Positions 54,888 to 63,756 of a DNA stretch of 64,000 bases are shown one piece after another. Each line of letters opens with the position of its first letter. Positions within the stretch are counted from its first letter, which is position 1. A program made the position numbers and the translations under genes. Origin of the DNA: Rhodobiaceae bacterium (GTDB taxonomy: Bacteria; Pseudomonadota; Alphaproteobacteria; Parvibaculales; Parvibaculaceae); the NCBI GenBank assembly GCA_003330885.1, contig CP030277.1, positions 3,584,001 to 3,648,000 of the forward strand. Direction: 5' to 3'. The notes beneath the pieces are model-generated. The model saw only the letters and a list, made by a program, of their open reading frames with translations. It did not search any database and had not been told where the DNA came from.

Positions 54888-55031
54888 ATCAGGGGCACTC
54901 GTGGTTCTGAGCCGCACTCTGCCGACGCATTCACCAATTGGCAACCAACTTAAATCACTGCTTAAAGGCCCATTAAGAGCCAATTGCTAGATTTGAGCCC
55001 TGTATTCTTGAGTTCAAAGGGTCCTGGTTTG

Positions 55032-56849
55032 ATGTCCACCGCGCAAACTGATGTGTCTTCGTCGGAGCTTGTTGATGATGTTGCATCAATCGCGCCGTGC
55101 GAGCTGCTGCAGCGTTTCCGTGGACCGGGCTTGTTGCTGGCGCAGGACGGCGCCGTACTGGCAAACAATGAGGCGGGTGACGAGCTTGTCCGTCTTATGG
55201 GCGTGACAGAGGAACGGGCGCTGGACCAAGTAAACGAAACCGCAAGCGCCTTCCTGGATGTTGGCCGCACAGGCGTGCCGCTCTCCAAGCGCATTGTCGT
55301 GCCGTCGGCAGCGCGTGATGAAGGCAACTTGACCTATGACATCACCGCTCTTCCGGTGGACCTTTCCATGAGTGCTGGCCCGGGCATCTTATTGCTGGCC
55401 CGCAATGTCTCGCTGGAAGGGAATCTGGTGGAGGCACTTGTCAGTTCTCGCGCCCTTTATCGAGACCTTGCAGATTGCTCCGGCGACTTTGTCTGGGAAG
55501 TCGATGCGTCGTCGAAATTCTCATTTGTAAGCCCCCAGGGCATTGTCGGCTATCTGCCGCTGGCATTGAATGGGGCCTCCCCTGCGGGCCTCGCCATGGA
55601 CCCCCACGAGGCCAGTCATCTCGTGGCGCTGTTCGCGGCACGAGAACCGATTACAGAAACCGAAGTCTGGATCCGAGGTGAAGATGGGAACGCCGCCTGT
55701 CTTGTCGCCTCGGTTCGGCCATTGACCGATGATTGTGGTGAGTGGTGTGGTGCGCGCGGTGTGGCGCGCGACGTGACCGCCGAACGCCGCCGGGCGCGCG
55801 AACTGGACGAACAGCGCGATGATGACGCGCTCATCTCCGCGATTGCGCGCGCGATCCAGCAGGAAATGCAGCCCCACGATATGCTGCGTGCAGCAGCCCG
55901 CGTTCTGGTAACGTCCTTTCAGGCCGCCGCCGCATGGGTTGTGCCACTGCAGGCTGACGGCAATCCGTTGAAGCCAGCAGCACGGCACATTGACTCGACC
56001 ATGGCAACAGATCTGCCTGACCCGGATTTCGGCACGTTGATGGACACCGCTATTCCGTCAGATGAGCAGGCGCAAGCCTACCAGATTTGGCGGGAGGGAC
56101 CCTTCCTCTGCCTTCTCACCCATCATTGGGATGTCATGAACGGGTTTGTCGTACTATTGGATACAGCTGGCCGTGCAGAGGCCATGCTTGCCCATGCTGC
56201 CGACCATCTCTCGAACGCGATTGAACATGCTCGTCAACTCCGTGAGCTTGATCGATTGTCCCGGACCGATGAACTGACGGGACTTTTGAATAGGCGGGCC
56301 TTCATTGCGGGGGTGAGTGAAAGCTTAGCTTTGCACACCGGTGAGGGTGCCGCTGGCAACCTCATGTTCATCGATATGGACAATTTCAAAGCGGTCAATG
56401 ACACCTATGGTCATCCCGTTGGCGATGCATTGTTGACATCACTTTCTTCCCTGATGGGAGACGTGATAGCAGACCTGCCCTGCGGGGATCATCTCGCCGC
56501 CCGATTGGGGGGTGATGAGTTCGCCATGTGGATCGGTTCTTGTGGTGAAGCGCCCGGCGCTCTTGCTGCCCTGACAGCGGAACGGCTTGTTCGAGCATTC
56601 AATATTGTTGCAGCGGAATATGGCGAGGAGGTTCTGCCGGGCCTCTCTATTGGGATCGCAAGCGCAACGCCTGGCGAAGAACTTCAGAGCCTCATGGCTC
56701 GCGCAGACCACACGCTTTACGACGTGAAGCGGTCTGGCAAGGGAACCTGGAAAATGGCGTCTGAGAACAGCCTCCCGACTGTTGAACCGGCGGCGCAGTC
56801 AACAATCGGCAATGGGATAACCGGGGAACTGTCCGAGGGGACATCATGA
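55032..56849 (+). CDS. Diguanylate cyclase with PAS and GAF-like sensor domains
   Basis: A 605-aa soluble protein predicted to make cyclic di-GMP. A variable N-terminal part is followed by a PAS domain at about 150-270 (LADCSGDFVWEVDASSKFSF), a GAF-like domain at about 280-410, and a GGDEF domain starting SRTDELTGLLNRRAF, with the active site ARLGGDEFAMWIGS. The I-site position reads PCGD where product-inhibited enzymes have RxxD. The ATG at 55032 has AAAGGG upstream. It overlaps the DUF2336 gene by four bases (ATGA). Confidence 0.9.
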   Translation: MSTAQTDVSSSELVDDVASIAPCELLQRFRGPGLLLAQDGAVLANNEAGDELVRLMGVTEERALDQVNETASAFLDVGRTGVPLSKRIVVPSAARDEGNLTYDITALPVDLSMSAGPGILLLARNVSLEGNLVEALVSSRALYRDLADCSGDFVWEVDASSKFSFVSPQGIVGYLPLALNGASPAGLAMDPHEASHLVALFAAREPITETEVWIRGEDGNAACLVASVRPLTDDCGEWCGARGVARDVTAERRRARELDEQRDDDALISAIARAIQQEMQPHDMLRAAARVLVTSFQAAAAWVVPLQADGNPLKPAARHIDSTMATDLPDPDFGTLMDTAIPSDEQAQAYQIWREGPFLCLLTHHWDVMNGFVVLLDTAGRAEAMLAHAADHLSNAIEHARQLRELDRLSRTDELTGLLNRRAFIAGVSESLALHTGEGAAGNLMFIDMDNFKAVNDTYGHPVGDALLTSLSSLMGDVIADLPCGDHLAARLGGDEFAMWIGSCGEAPGALAALTAERLVRAFNIVAAEYGEEVLPGLSIGIASATPGEELQSLMARADHTLYDVKRSGKGTWKMASENSLPTVEPAAQSTIGNGITGELSEGTS

Positions 56850-58117
56850 AGAACCTGTTGAACAAAATCTTCTCCTGGCGGCGTTTGCCCAACGAGCTGA
56901 GCTATGAGGACGCGCGCGCTGTATTGGAGAAGCATTCCCGAGCTGCCAAACGGGAGCTGGCCTCTCGAACCGACGCACCTCGTGAGGTGCTTTATTATCT
57001 GTCGGAAGACGAGATGCTTGATGTTCGCGTGGCGGTTGCAGCAAATCCGTCCACACCCATCCAGGCCAGCGAGATTCTGGCGGACGATCCTGAAGAGCTT
57101 GTACGCGTGGAACTTGCACGGCGGATCTCGAGACTGGTACCCGGTGCCGATGAAAATATGCAGGGAGATTTGCTAGAGCGGGTGATTGCACTTGTTGAGA
57201 AACTCGCCGCTGACAAGCTTCCGCGTGTGCGTGCCATTGTCGCTGAAGAGATTAAGGCGACCGACAATGTACCACCGCGCATCATCAAGAAACTCGCCAA
57301 TGATGTTGAGATATCTGTTGCGGGCCCGGTGCTCGAATATTCGCCGCTCTTGTCCGATGCGGATCTGATGGAGCTGATCGCTGGCAGCGCGGTGGATGGC
57401 GCTGCGGAAGCCATTGCGCGCCGCGAAAATATGGGCGACGAGATTGTCGAGAAGGTAGCCCAGTCTCTCGACATACCTGCTGTGACGGCCTTGCTCGCCA
57501 ATCCGAACGTGCAGATCAGGGAAGACACGCTCGACCTTCTGATTACCACAGCGATTGATGTCGAAGCGCTTCATGAGCCGCTAGTGATGCGGCCGAACCT
57601 TTCCATCCGCGCTATCAAACGCATTGCGAGCTTCGTTGCCAGATCCCTCCTGGAGGATTTGTTGGCGCGCGAAGGCTTAGATGAAGACACGCAGAAAGAA
57701 CTGCGAGACCGAGTCATGGAGCGCGTAGAGGGTGAAGATGGCAGCGAAAAGCTCGATGCCACCCTTGCATCCGTTCGCAAAGCTTACGAAGCAGGTAAGC
57801 TGGATAATGCCTTGGTCACCACGCTTGCAGATACCGGGCAAAAAGAATGCGTGAGCATGGCGCTCTCACTCTTGGTCGAAGTGCCGGTCAAAAAAATTAC
57901 CGAGATTATGGACTCCAAATCGCCAGAGGCGATCACATCGGTCTGTTGGAAGGCGGAACTCAGCATGAGAACAGCGCTGGCTGTTCAGAAGGCGCTCAGC
58001 ATAAAGCATACGGATCTTCTTCTTCCCAAAAACGGGTTCGAATACCCGCTTGAGGACAAGAAAATGAACCTACAACTGGCATTCTTCGAGATTGAGCCCA
58101 AGGGAGAGGGCGGTTAG
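56846..58117 (+). CDS. DUF2336 family helical-repeat protein
   Basis: A 423-aa protein of the alphaproteobacterial DUF2336 family. It is made of short helical repeats (VRVAVAANPSTPIQASEILA, VRAIVAEEIKATDNVPPRI, VTALLANPNVQIREDTLDLL) like HEAT repeats, acidic and without signal or membrane segments. Function is not established to my knowledge. Translational coupling to a diguanylate cyclase gene suggests a regulatory partner. Confidence 0.85.
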   Translation: MKNLLNKIFSWRRLPNELSYEDARAVLEKHSRAAKRELASRTDAPREVLYYLSEDEMLDVRVAVAANPSTPIQASEILADDPEELVRVELARRISRLVPGADENMQGDLLERVIALVEKLAADKLPRVRAIVAEEIKATDNVPPRIIKKLANDVEISVAGPVLEYSPLLSDADLMELIAGSAVDGAAEAIARRENMGDEIVEKVAQSLDIPAVTALLANPNVQIREDTLDLLITTAIDVEALHEPLVMRPNLSIRAIKRIASFVARSLLEDLLAREGLDEDTQKELRDRVMERVEGEDGSEKLDATLASVRKAYEAGKLDNALVTTLADTGQKECVSMALSLLVEVPVKKITEIMDSKSPEAITSVCWKAELSMRTALAVQKALSIKHTDLLLPKNGFEYPLEDKKMNLQLAFFEIEPKGEGG

Positions 58118-59164
58118 CTATTTAAGCGTTTCTGTCCACACAAGTGCTTCACCGGTATCTATCCGTTTAAAGCCGGTGTCATCAAAACCGCGTTCAGTGC
58201 ATCCTTCGCGGCCCTCAATCTCAAACCGGGTGCCTTTAGTGCAGAATGTGTGATTGCCCGCCCAGACGAGATCCTGGCTAGCGCGGCGCGCCACCAGTCC
58301 GCCGCCATCAACAGCTTCTGCGTAGGTGTAATAATATTGCTCTTTCAGTTCGCCCTTAATGGCCTTTTCGCACCGATCCGGTTCGATGCGGATCCAACCG
58401 CTGGATGCAAAATCTTCGCCGCTTTGATAGCCAACCGCAGCCCAGACGAGAAAATCAGTTGTGTTGCAGATCGACAAGCCGGTTGCGGCCTGGCGCTGAT
58501 CAGCGCTTTCAATAAGAGCATTGAAGAGAGCAGGTGTAATCTTGCCGTCTGCTCGGAGGTTCTTAGATTGCTGGAAGTTCGTAATCGCAGTTGTTGTACG
58601 TCTGCCGCTCAACCCATCGATCTGGGAAATTGAGGCGCCGGTGTCGCGCAGCAATCTCTGGGTTCCGGCAATCTCGGCGCGCTTCCGAGTGTAATTGCTA
58701 GGTTCTGAGAACGTCGTCGTCCATTTGTCGCCTGTCCGAGTTTCTACGCGGGTAAAGTCGAACCCATCAAATCCACGCGTGGCGCAATTTGTCCGATCAT
58801 TGACGAGAAAGTCCCCCGGCGCTGTGCAGAAGCGATCGGACCCGCTGAAATATTTTGTGCCACCTTCATGGGCATCTATCGAGCGGGCAAAAACATAATA
58901 CTCGTCATGTTCAATGCGCCCGGGAAGAACCGCGTTGCAGGCGCCGGGCAGAATGCGAAACCACCCTTGGCTTTGCCACCCTTCGTCTGATTCATAGCCA
59001 ATCGCAGCGTCTAGGACATAGGTGGTGGTGTTGCAGAAGCGATATTCTGCTTTCGCCGGAGAGGCCAAGACAAGAGATGCGAATAGGAATGCGGCGCAGA
59101 AAAGGGCGGTCGCAAGTGCGTTGTGTGGAGCGGAGCATCGCAGCCCGCTGCTAACTTCGTTCAT
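58118..59164 (-). CDS. Secreted protein with two DUF1036 domains and a peptidoglycan-binding-like middle
   Basis: A 348-aa exported protein. A signal peptide (FLFASLVLASPAKAEYR) leads to the first DUF1036 domain (FCNTTTYVLDAAIGYESDEG, GWFRILPGACNAVLPG). Then come a helical segment like a peptidoglycan-binding domain (LSGRRTTTAITNFQQSKNL, TPALFNALIE) and a second DUF1036 domain (ICNTTDFLVWAAVGYQSGED, GWIRIEPDRCEKAIKG). The paired Cys suggest periplasmic disulphides. The ATG at 59164 is chosen; an upstream extension would run into argB. Confidence 0.85.
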   Translation of the reverse strand: MNEVSSGLRCSAPHNALATALFCAAFLFASLVLASPAKAEYRFCNTTTYVLDAAIGYESDEGWQSQGWFRILPGACNAVLPGRIEHDEYYVFARSIDAHEGGTKYFSGSDRFCTAPGDFLVNDRTNCATRGFDGFDFTRVETRTGDKWTTTFSEPSNYTRKRAEIAGTQRLLRDTGASISQIDGLSGRRTTTAITNFQQSKNLRADGKITPALFNALIESADQRQAATGLSICNTTDFLVWAAVGYQSGEDFASSGWIRIEPDRCEKAIKGELKEQYYYTYAEAVDGGGLVARRASQDLVWAGNHTFCTKGTRFEIEGREGCTERGFDDTGFKRIDTGEALVWTETLK

Positions 59165-59282
59165 ATTTCTCGACCCAAAACACGTGCCCCCCGGCCAAGT
59201 CTCTCTGTTCTGACAATAGCATTCCAGGGAGGTCTGCCAAGTGCTCTTGAGTCTCTGCAGCGTGATTGTCGCCGAGTTGGCA

Positions 59283-60185
59283 CTACCCGTCTTTAATGAG
59301 AGTGCCAACACCATGTTCGGTAAAGAGTTCCAGGAGCACCGCGTGGGGCACCCGACCATCCAGAATGACCACGGCTTCAACCCCGTCATTCACAGCGTCA
59401 ATGCAGGTTTCAAGCTTCGGAATCATGCCACCTGAGATGGTGCCATCTGCCATCAAGGCGTTGGCTTCGGCGACAGTAAGGCCGGTGACCAGCTTTCCTT
59501 CTTTGTCGAGAACTCCGCTCACATCGGTGAGAAGGAGAAGACGCTTGGCATTTGTCGCAGCAGCGATGGCGCCCGCAGCGGTATCGGCATTGATATTGTA
59601 GGTGTCCCCTGTCTCCGACACACCAAGAGGCGCAATGACCGGAATAATGTCAGACGCAATCATGGTTTCCAGAATTTCCGGGTTTACCTTCTGAGGTTCG
59701 CCCACGAACCCTAGGTCAACGGCTTTTTCCACATTGGAATCTGGGTCGTGCTTTTGTGCAACTTTCCGAGCGACAAGGAGATTGCCATCTTTGCCCGAAA
59801 GGCCGACAGCCCGCCCGCCCGCTTGATTGAGCGCGCCGACAATCTGCTTGTTGATAGAACCAGCCAGCACCATCTCTACAACTTCGACCGTGTCTTTGTC
59901 GGTCACCCGGAGGCCGTCGGAAAACGTGCTTTCTATATTGAGTTTTTTCAGCATGGCCCCGATTTGCGGGCCGCCGCCATGGACGACGATCGGGTTAAGA
60001 CCAGCCTGTTTGAGAAGGACAATGTCTCGGGCGAACTGAGCTGAAAGCTCGGCATTGCCCATGGCATGCCCACCATACTTGACGACAATCGTCCGCTTGT
60101 CATAGCGCTGCATGTAAGGCAGGGCTTCCGAGAGGATTTTAGCCCGGTCGATGCCGGTCTCTGGGTCGTTTTCTTGGTCGATCAT
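59283..60185 (-). CDS. argB: Acetylglutamate kinase
   Basis: A 300-aa amino-acid kinase, second step of arginine synthesis. It has the nucleotide-binding KYGGHAM, the substrate loop [20 protein letters not shown] and the ADP-binding [18 protein letters not shown]. The long N-terminus with an extra helix ([20 protein letters not shown]) is typical of arginine-inhibited forms. The ATG at 60185 is preferred over the GTG before it. Confidence 0.96.
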   Translation of the reverse strand: MIDQENDPETGIDRAKILSEALPYMQRYDKRTIVVKYGGHAMGNAELSAQFARDIVLLKQAGLNPIVVHGGGPQIGAMLKKLNIESTFSDGLRVTDKDTVEVVEMVLAGSINKQIVGALNQAGGRAVGLSGKDGNLLVARKVAQKHDPDSNVEKAVDLGFVGEPQKVNPEILETMIASDIIPVIAPLGVSETGDTYNINADTAAGAIAAATNAKRLLLLTDVSGVLDKEGKLVTGLTVAEANALMADGTISGGMIPKLETCIDAVNDGVEAVVILDGRVPHAVLLELFTEHGVGTLIKDG

Positions 60186-60265
60186 CACTGCTGTCTGATG
60201 GATGCGCCATACTTGCGCAAGCGCACGCCTGTCCCTGCATTGTGAGCCTGGTATCGCGCCAGACT

Positions 60266-60949
60266 TTACGTGTCAGCTTTATATCCCATGGGAGCAAGCT
60301 CTGCCAGTTCGGCAATATGGGCGCGGAGTTCAGGAATGCCTGTACCCTTCTCAGAGGAAGTGACAGCGATCTGCGGAAAAGCAGCGACATGTTTGCGGAG
60401 CTGGGCCTTTGTTGTCTCCAGCCGCTTTTCAATCTCACCCTTTTTCAGCTTGTCAGCTTTGGTGAGCACGATGAGGTAAGAAACAGCAGCCTTGTCCAGC
60501 ATGGCCATCACTTCTTCATCATTCTTTTTGATGCCATGGCGCGCATCAATAAGCAGCAGGACCCTGCGCAATGTGGCGCGGCCCTGCAAATAGGTCATCA
60601 CCAGTTCGGTCCAGGTTGCAATCCGGTCTTTGGATTCCCGGGCGTAGCCATAGCCTGGCAGATCAACCAGAAAGAGACCTTCTCGGCCTGGCTGCCCGAG
60701 GGTGAAATAGTTCACTTCCTGGGTGCGGCCGGGCGTGTTGGATGTGCGCGCGAGGGTCTTGCGCCCTGTCATAGCATTGACGAGGCTCGATTTCCCAACA
60801 TTCGACCGCCCTGCAAAAGCGATCTCAGGGAGTGCGTCGTTGGGAAGTCCATCAAGTTTGACGACGCCCTTCACGAAGGTGCATGGCTGTGCAAAGAGCC
60901 AGTGCCCTTTTTCCAGCTCCGCCTTCTCTTCGGGAGTGTCGGTGTCCAT
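60266..60949 (-). CDS. engB: Ribosome biogenesis GTPase EngB (YsxC/YihA)
   Basis: A 227-aa essential-type GTPase for large ribosomal subunit assembly. G1 is [17 protein letters not shown]3 is DLPGYGYA and G4 is TKADK. It starts six bases after yidC, and the yidC-engB-argB order is conserved in this class. Confidence 0.96.
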   Translation of the reverse strand: MDTDTPEEKAELEKGHWLFAQPCTFVKGVVKLDGLPNDALPEIAFAGRSNVGKSSLVNAMTGRKTLARTSNTPGRTQEVNYFTLGQPGREGLFLVDLPGYGYARESKDRIATWTELVMTYLQGRATLRRVLLLIDARHGIKKNDEEVMAMLDKAAVSYLIVLTKADKLKKGEIEKRLETTKAQLRKHVAAFPQIAVTSSEKGTGIPELRAHIAELAELAPMGYKADT

Positions 60950-60955
60950 CACGCG

Positions 60956-62767
60956 TTACGTTTCATCTTTGCTGGCAGAGCGCTTAAACAATTTCTCAAA
61001 ACCAAGGTTTGAGAAAAGCTCAATCGGGACGCCCTGACGGCGCATGATGACGCCCTGCTGAAGAACAGACAGCAGGTTGTTCCATGCCCAATAAATCACA
61101 AGGCCAGCAGGGAAGCTTGCCAGGATGAAGACAAAGAAGAGCGGCATCCAGGTGAAAATCATCTGTTGCGTTGGGTCCGAAGGAGCAGGGTTCATGCGTT
61201 GCTGCACAAACATCGTGATGCCCATGAGAATCGGCCAGATACCAACCATCAGAAGCGATGGTGGATCCCAAGGGATCAGTCCAAACAGGTTGAACAGCGT
61301 CGTTGGATCGGGCGCGGACAGATCCTGGATCCAGCCATAGAAGGGCGCATGACGCATTTCTATGGTGACGAACAGGACCTTATAGAGAGCAAAGAAGACA
61401 GGGATCTGGATCACCACCGGCAAACAACCAGCAAGGGGGTTCACCTTCTCCTTCTTGTAGAGCTCCATAATCTCTTGCTGCTGCTTCATCTTGTCATCAG
61501 CATATTGGTCCCGCAGCTTTTCCATGTCGGGCTGCAGTTTCTTCATCTTGCTCATCGCTTCATAGGAGCGGTTGGCGAGCGGGAAGAAGAAGATCTTGAT
61601 AATGACCGTAACGATCAGGATGGCGATGCCAAAATTGCCAACGATGCCGAAGACGTAATCAAGGCCAACGAAGAGGGGTTTGGTAAGGAAGTAAAACCAT
61701 CCCCAGTCGATCATCAGTTCAAAGCGGAAGATGCCTTCTTCATCATAAGCATCGATCATGTCGACCACTTTGGCGCCCGCATAAAGCCGCGCCGTGTGAT
61801 TGAGCGTGGCGCCAGGCTCCGCCGTCAGGCCGTCAACGACCAGATAGTCAGTCTGGTAAACATTCTTGCGCGGGTTGGGTCCTTCAGAGAACCGCGCATC
61901 AAAATTGGCGCCTTGTTCAGGGATCAGAACCGTCGCCCAATATTTGTCGGTGATGCCGAGCCAGCCTTCATTGGCTGTATATTTGATCTCGCGGTCTTCC
62001 AGGATCTCATCATAGTCAATTTCGACAAGACCTTCTTCCTCACCAAGCACCCCGATCATGCCTTCATGCAGAATGAAGAAGCCTTCAATTTCCGGCGTGC
62101 CCGTACGCGATACCAGGCCGTATGGGTAAAGCGTAACGGCGGTGCCGGTATTGTTGGTGACGTTCTGATCAACCGTGAACATGTAGTTCTCATCGACCGT
62201 AATCGTGCGGTTGAAGACAAGGCCTTCGCCATTGTCATATGTGAATGTCACAGACCCATTGGCGGCAAGCGACGCACCTGAAGGTGCAGTCCAAACTGTG
62301 TCGCGGGTAGGAAGCTTCAAGCCTGCAGAGGCAGGCGCAGACCAACCGAATTCAGCGAAATAGGGTGAGATCGAATTGGCCGGCGAAAAGAGAACGATTT
62401 CTGGCGAGTTGGGATCAACGGTCTCGTGATAGGTATGCAGTTGCAGATCGTCGATCCGCGCGCCGGTGAGTGAGATCGAGCCTGCGACAAGATCTGTATC
62501 AATCTGAACACGCTCACTTTGGGTGAGCGCCAGATCACGTGGCAGGCCGGTCAGCAATGTACCATCGCCAAGGTCGGCAGGGCTGTTGGGTCGGCTCTCA
62601 AGGACCTGTGGAATGGCTGACTCAGCCGCTTCTTCTTGCGCCGCAGCGATTTCTGCCTGCACAGCGCGCTCGGCTTCCATCTTCGGCTCAATAAAGAAGT
62701 ACTGCCAACCTGCAAGAACGGCCATCGACAGGACGGCGGCAAGAAGTAAATTCTTATTGTCAGACAT
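60956..62767 (-). CDS. yidC: Membrane protein insertase YidC
   Basis: A 603-aa inner-membrane insertase. Residues 1-25 form the first helix (LLLAAVLSMAVLAGWQYFF), followed by the large periplasmic beta domain (to about 350) and the five-helix core, with FGIAILIVTVIIKIFFFPLA, CLPVVIQIPVFFALYKVLFV and FVFILASFPAGLVIYWAWNN. It works with the Sec system and SRP pathway. Confidence 0.97.
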   Translation of the reverse strand: MSDNKNLLLAAVLSMAVLAGWQYFFIEPKMEAERAVQAEIAAAQEEAAESAIPQVLESRPNSPADLGDGTLLTGLPRDLALTQSERVQIDTDLVAGSISLTGARIDDLQLHTYHETVDPNSPEIVLFSPANSISPYFAEFGWSAPASAGLKLPTRDTVWTAPSGASLAANGSVTFTYDNGEGLVFNRTITVDENYMFTVDQNVTNNTGTAVTLYPYGLVSRTGTPEIEGFFILHEGMIGVLGEEEGLVEIDYDEILEDREIKYTANEGWLGITDKYWATVLIPEQGANFDARFSEGPNPRKNVYQTDYLVVDGLTAEPGATLNHTARLYAGAKVVDMIDAYDEEGIFRFELMIDWGWFYFLTKPLFVGLDYVFGIVGNFGIAILIVTVIIKIFFFPLANRSYEAMSKMKKLQPDMEKLRDQYADDKMKQQQEIMELYKKEKVNPLAGCLPVVIQIPVFFALYKVLFVTIEMRHAPFYGWIQDLSAPDPTTLFNLFGLIPWDPPSLLMVGIWPILMGITMFVQQRMNPAPSDPTQQMIFTWMPLFFVFILASFPAGLVIYWAWNNLLSVLQQGVIMRRQGVPIELFSNLGFEKLFKRSASKDET

Positions 62768-62776
62768 GAACTAAGA

Positions 62777-63226
62777 TCACCCTTGTTTCTGAGATGCCTG
62801 TCGCCGCTTATTCGTGTCCGCGCGTGTCTTCTGCGCATGCACCTTGGCGAGAGCCGTTTCAAGATCCTTCGTAAGATCAGGATAGGAGCGGGAAATGGTT
62901 CCCGCGCGTCCGATTAGGACGTAGTCGTAACCCGGACGCGCGGCAAGTGCCAGAACGTCAGATGCGACAGAACGCAGCCGACGTTTCGCCCGGTTTCTGA
63001 TATGGGCTTTGCCCACTTTTTTTGTAACGGTAAAGCCGACTCGCGCGTCTGCTAGGGGCTCGGCCTGTGCCAGGGTTCGCTCTCGGGCCTGAAGCACGAG
63101 CCCTGGAGCCGCCCATTTGCGGCCTCTGGCGGCTTTCAGGAAATCGCGGCGGGCCTTGAGGCGCTCCATCGGGTCCTCGACAAGAAAAGGGGCTCTCCGC
63201 ATCAGAGACCCTTCTGAGAGGGTCAT
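62777..63226 (-). CDS. rnpA: Ribonuclease P protein component
   Basis: A 149-aa basic protein that with RNase P RNA matures tRNA 5' ends. The RNR motif is VGKAHIRNRAKRRLR, preceded by VGFTVTKK. The ATG at 63226 has AGGGCGAG directly upstream; internal ATGs at 63202 and 63169 (MERLKARRDFLKA, the usual family start) are alternatives. It lies 18 bases after rpmH. Confidence 0.93.
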   Translation of the reverse strand: MTLSEGSLMRRAPFLVEDPMERLKARRDFLKAARGRKWAAPGLVLQARERTLAQAEPLADARVGFTVTKKVGKAHIRNRAKRRLRSVASDVLALAARPGYDYVLIGRAGTISRSYPDLTKDLETALAKVHAQKTRADTNKRRQASQKQG

Positions 63227-63244
63227 CTCGCCCTAAGGGAAAGA

Positions 63245-63379
63245 CTAAGCGGAAAGCTTCTTGCGACCTTTTGACCGGCGCGCAGAAAGGATTGCGCGGC
63301 CAGCTTTTGTTGCTTTGCGAGCGCGGAAACCATGACGGCGTTTGCGAACGAGTGCGCTTGGTTGATATGTCCGTTTCAC
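63245..63379 (-). CDS. rpmH: 50S ribosomal protein L34
   Basis: A 44-aa ribosomal protein: [20 protein letters not shown] and the basic end [13 protein letters not shown] are invariant family features. The start is a GTG at 63379 with GGAG seven bases upstream; the longer frame to 63460 is not used. It is the first gene of the rpmH-rnpA-yidC-engB-argB run. Confidence 0.96.
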   Translation of the reverse strand: MKRTYQPSALVRKRRHGFRARKATKAGRAILSARRSKGRKKLSA

Positions 63380-63478
63380 GGGTCTTCTCCGACTAGGGCT
63401 CCTGACCAGAACGTCGCTGGTGTGCCCCCATAACAATAGAAGCCGCGGGCGGATGCCCAACGGCCAGACTGGCCGCGT

Positions 63479-63506
63479 GTATAAGCAATGGCGGGGGGCA
63501 AGTCAA
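63479..63506 (-). promoter_or_regulatory. Probable rpmH promoter
   Basis: On the minus strand TTGACT (63506-63501), a 16-base spacer and TTATAC (63484-63479), about 100 bases before the GTG start. A short hairpin CGGCCA-GAC-TGGCCG (63461-63475) follows in the leader. Confidence 0.6.
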
Positions 63507-63626
63507 CGACTGTCCCGCCCTGTTTTGAAGGTAAATGCCGCAGAAATCAGCCAATTTTGACCTCAAATGGTCAATGAGCCTGGAAAAGCCGCGGAATCCG
63601 GCGCTCTCATACTGATCACTCCGGGG

Positions 63627-63665
63627 TCACCTGCTCTGACACTCTCTCACAAGCAGGTGATTTTT
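63627..63665 (+). terminator. Terminator-like hairpin with no upstream gene
   Basis: TCACCTGC (63627-63634) pairs with GCAGGTGA (63653-63660), followed by TTTTT and soon by another T-run. No plus-strand gene ends nearby: it lies between divergent rpmH and the DUF547 gene, so it may end a small RNA or act in the leader of the downstream gene. Confidence 0.6.
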
Positions 63666-63756
63666 GCGGGTTTTTTCGCATGCACTCCCTACCTTCCGTT
63701 ACACACAGAGCATTGCGCCCGAACAGCATAGCTGCTGGACGCAAGAAGGAGGCGAC

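Noticed and set aside
59165-59389. Extension of the DUF1036 protein into argB
   Set aside because: The signal peptide of the exported protein begins just after the ATG at 59164; the extra part is antisense to nothing useful and overlaps argB coding sequence.
61166-62281. Long plus-strand ORF of 371 codons opposite yidC
   Set aside because: It lies wholly antisense to an unmistakable yidC, is rich in His, Arg, Asp and Gln in the manner of a shadow frame, and has no ribosome-binding site or family signature.
63380-63460. N-terminal extension of L34
   Set aside because: L34 is about 44 residues and starts with (M/V)KRTYQPS; the GTG at 63379 fits exactly.
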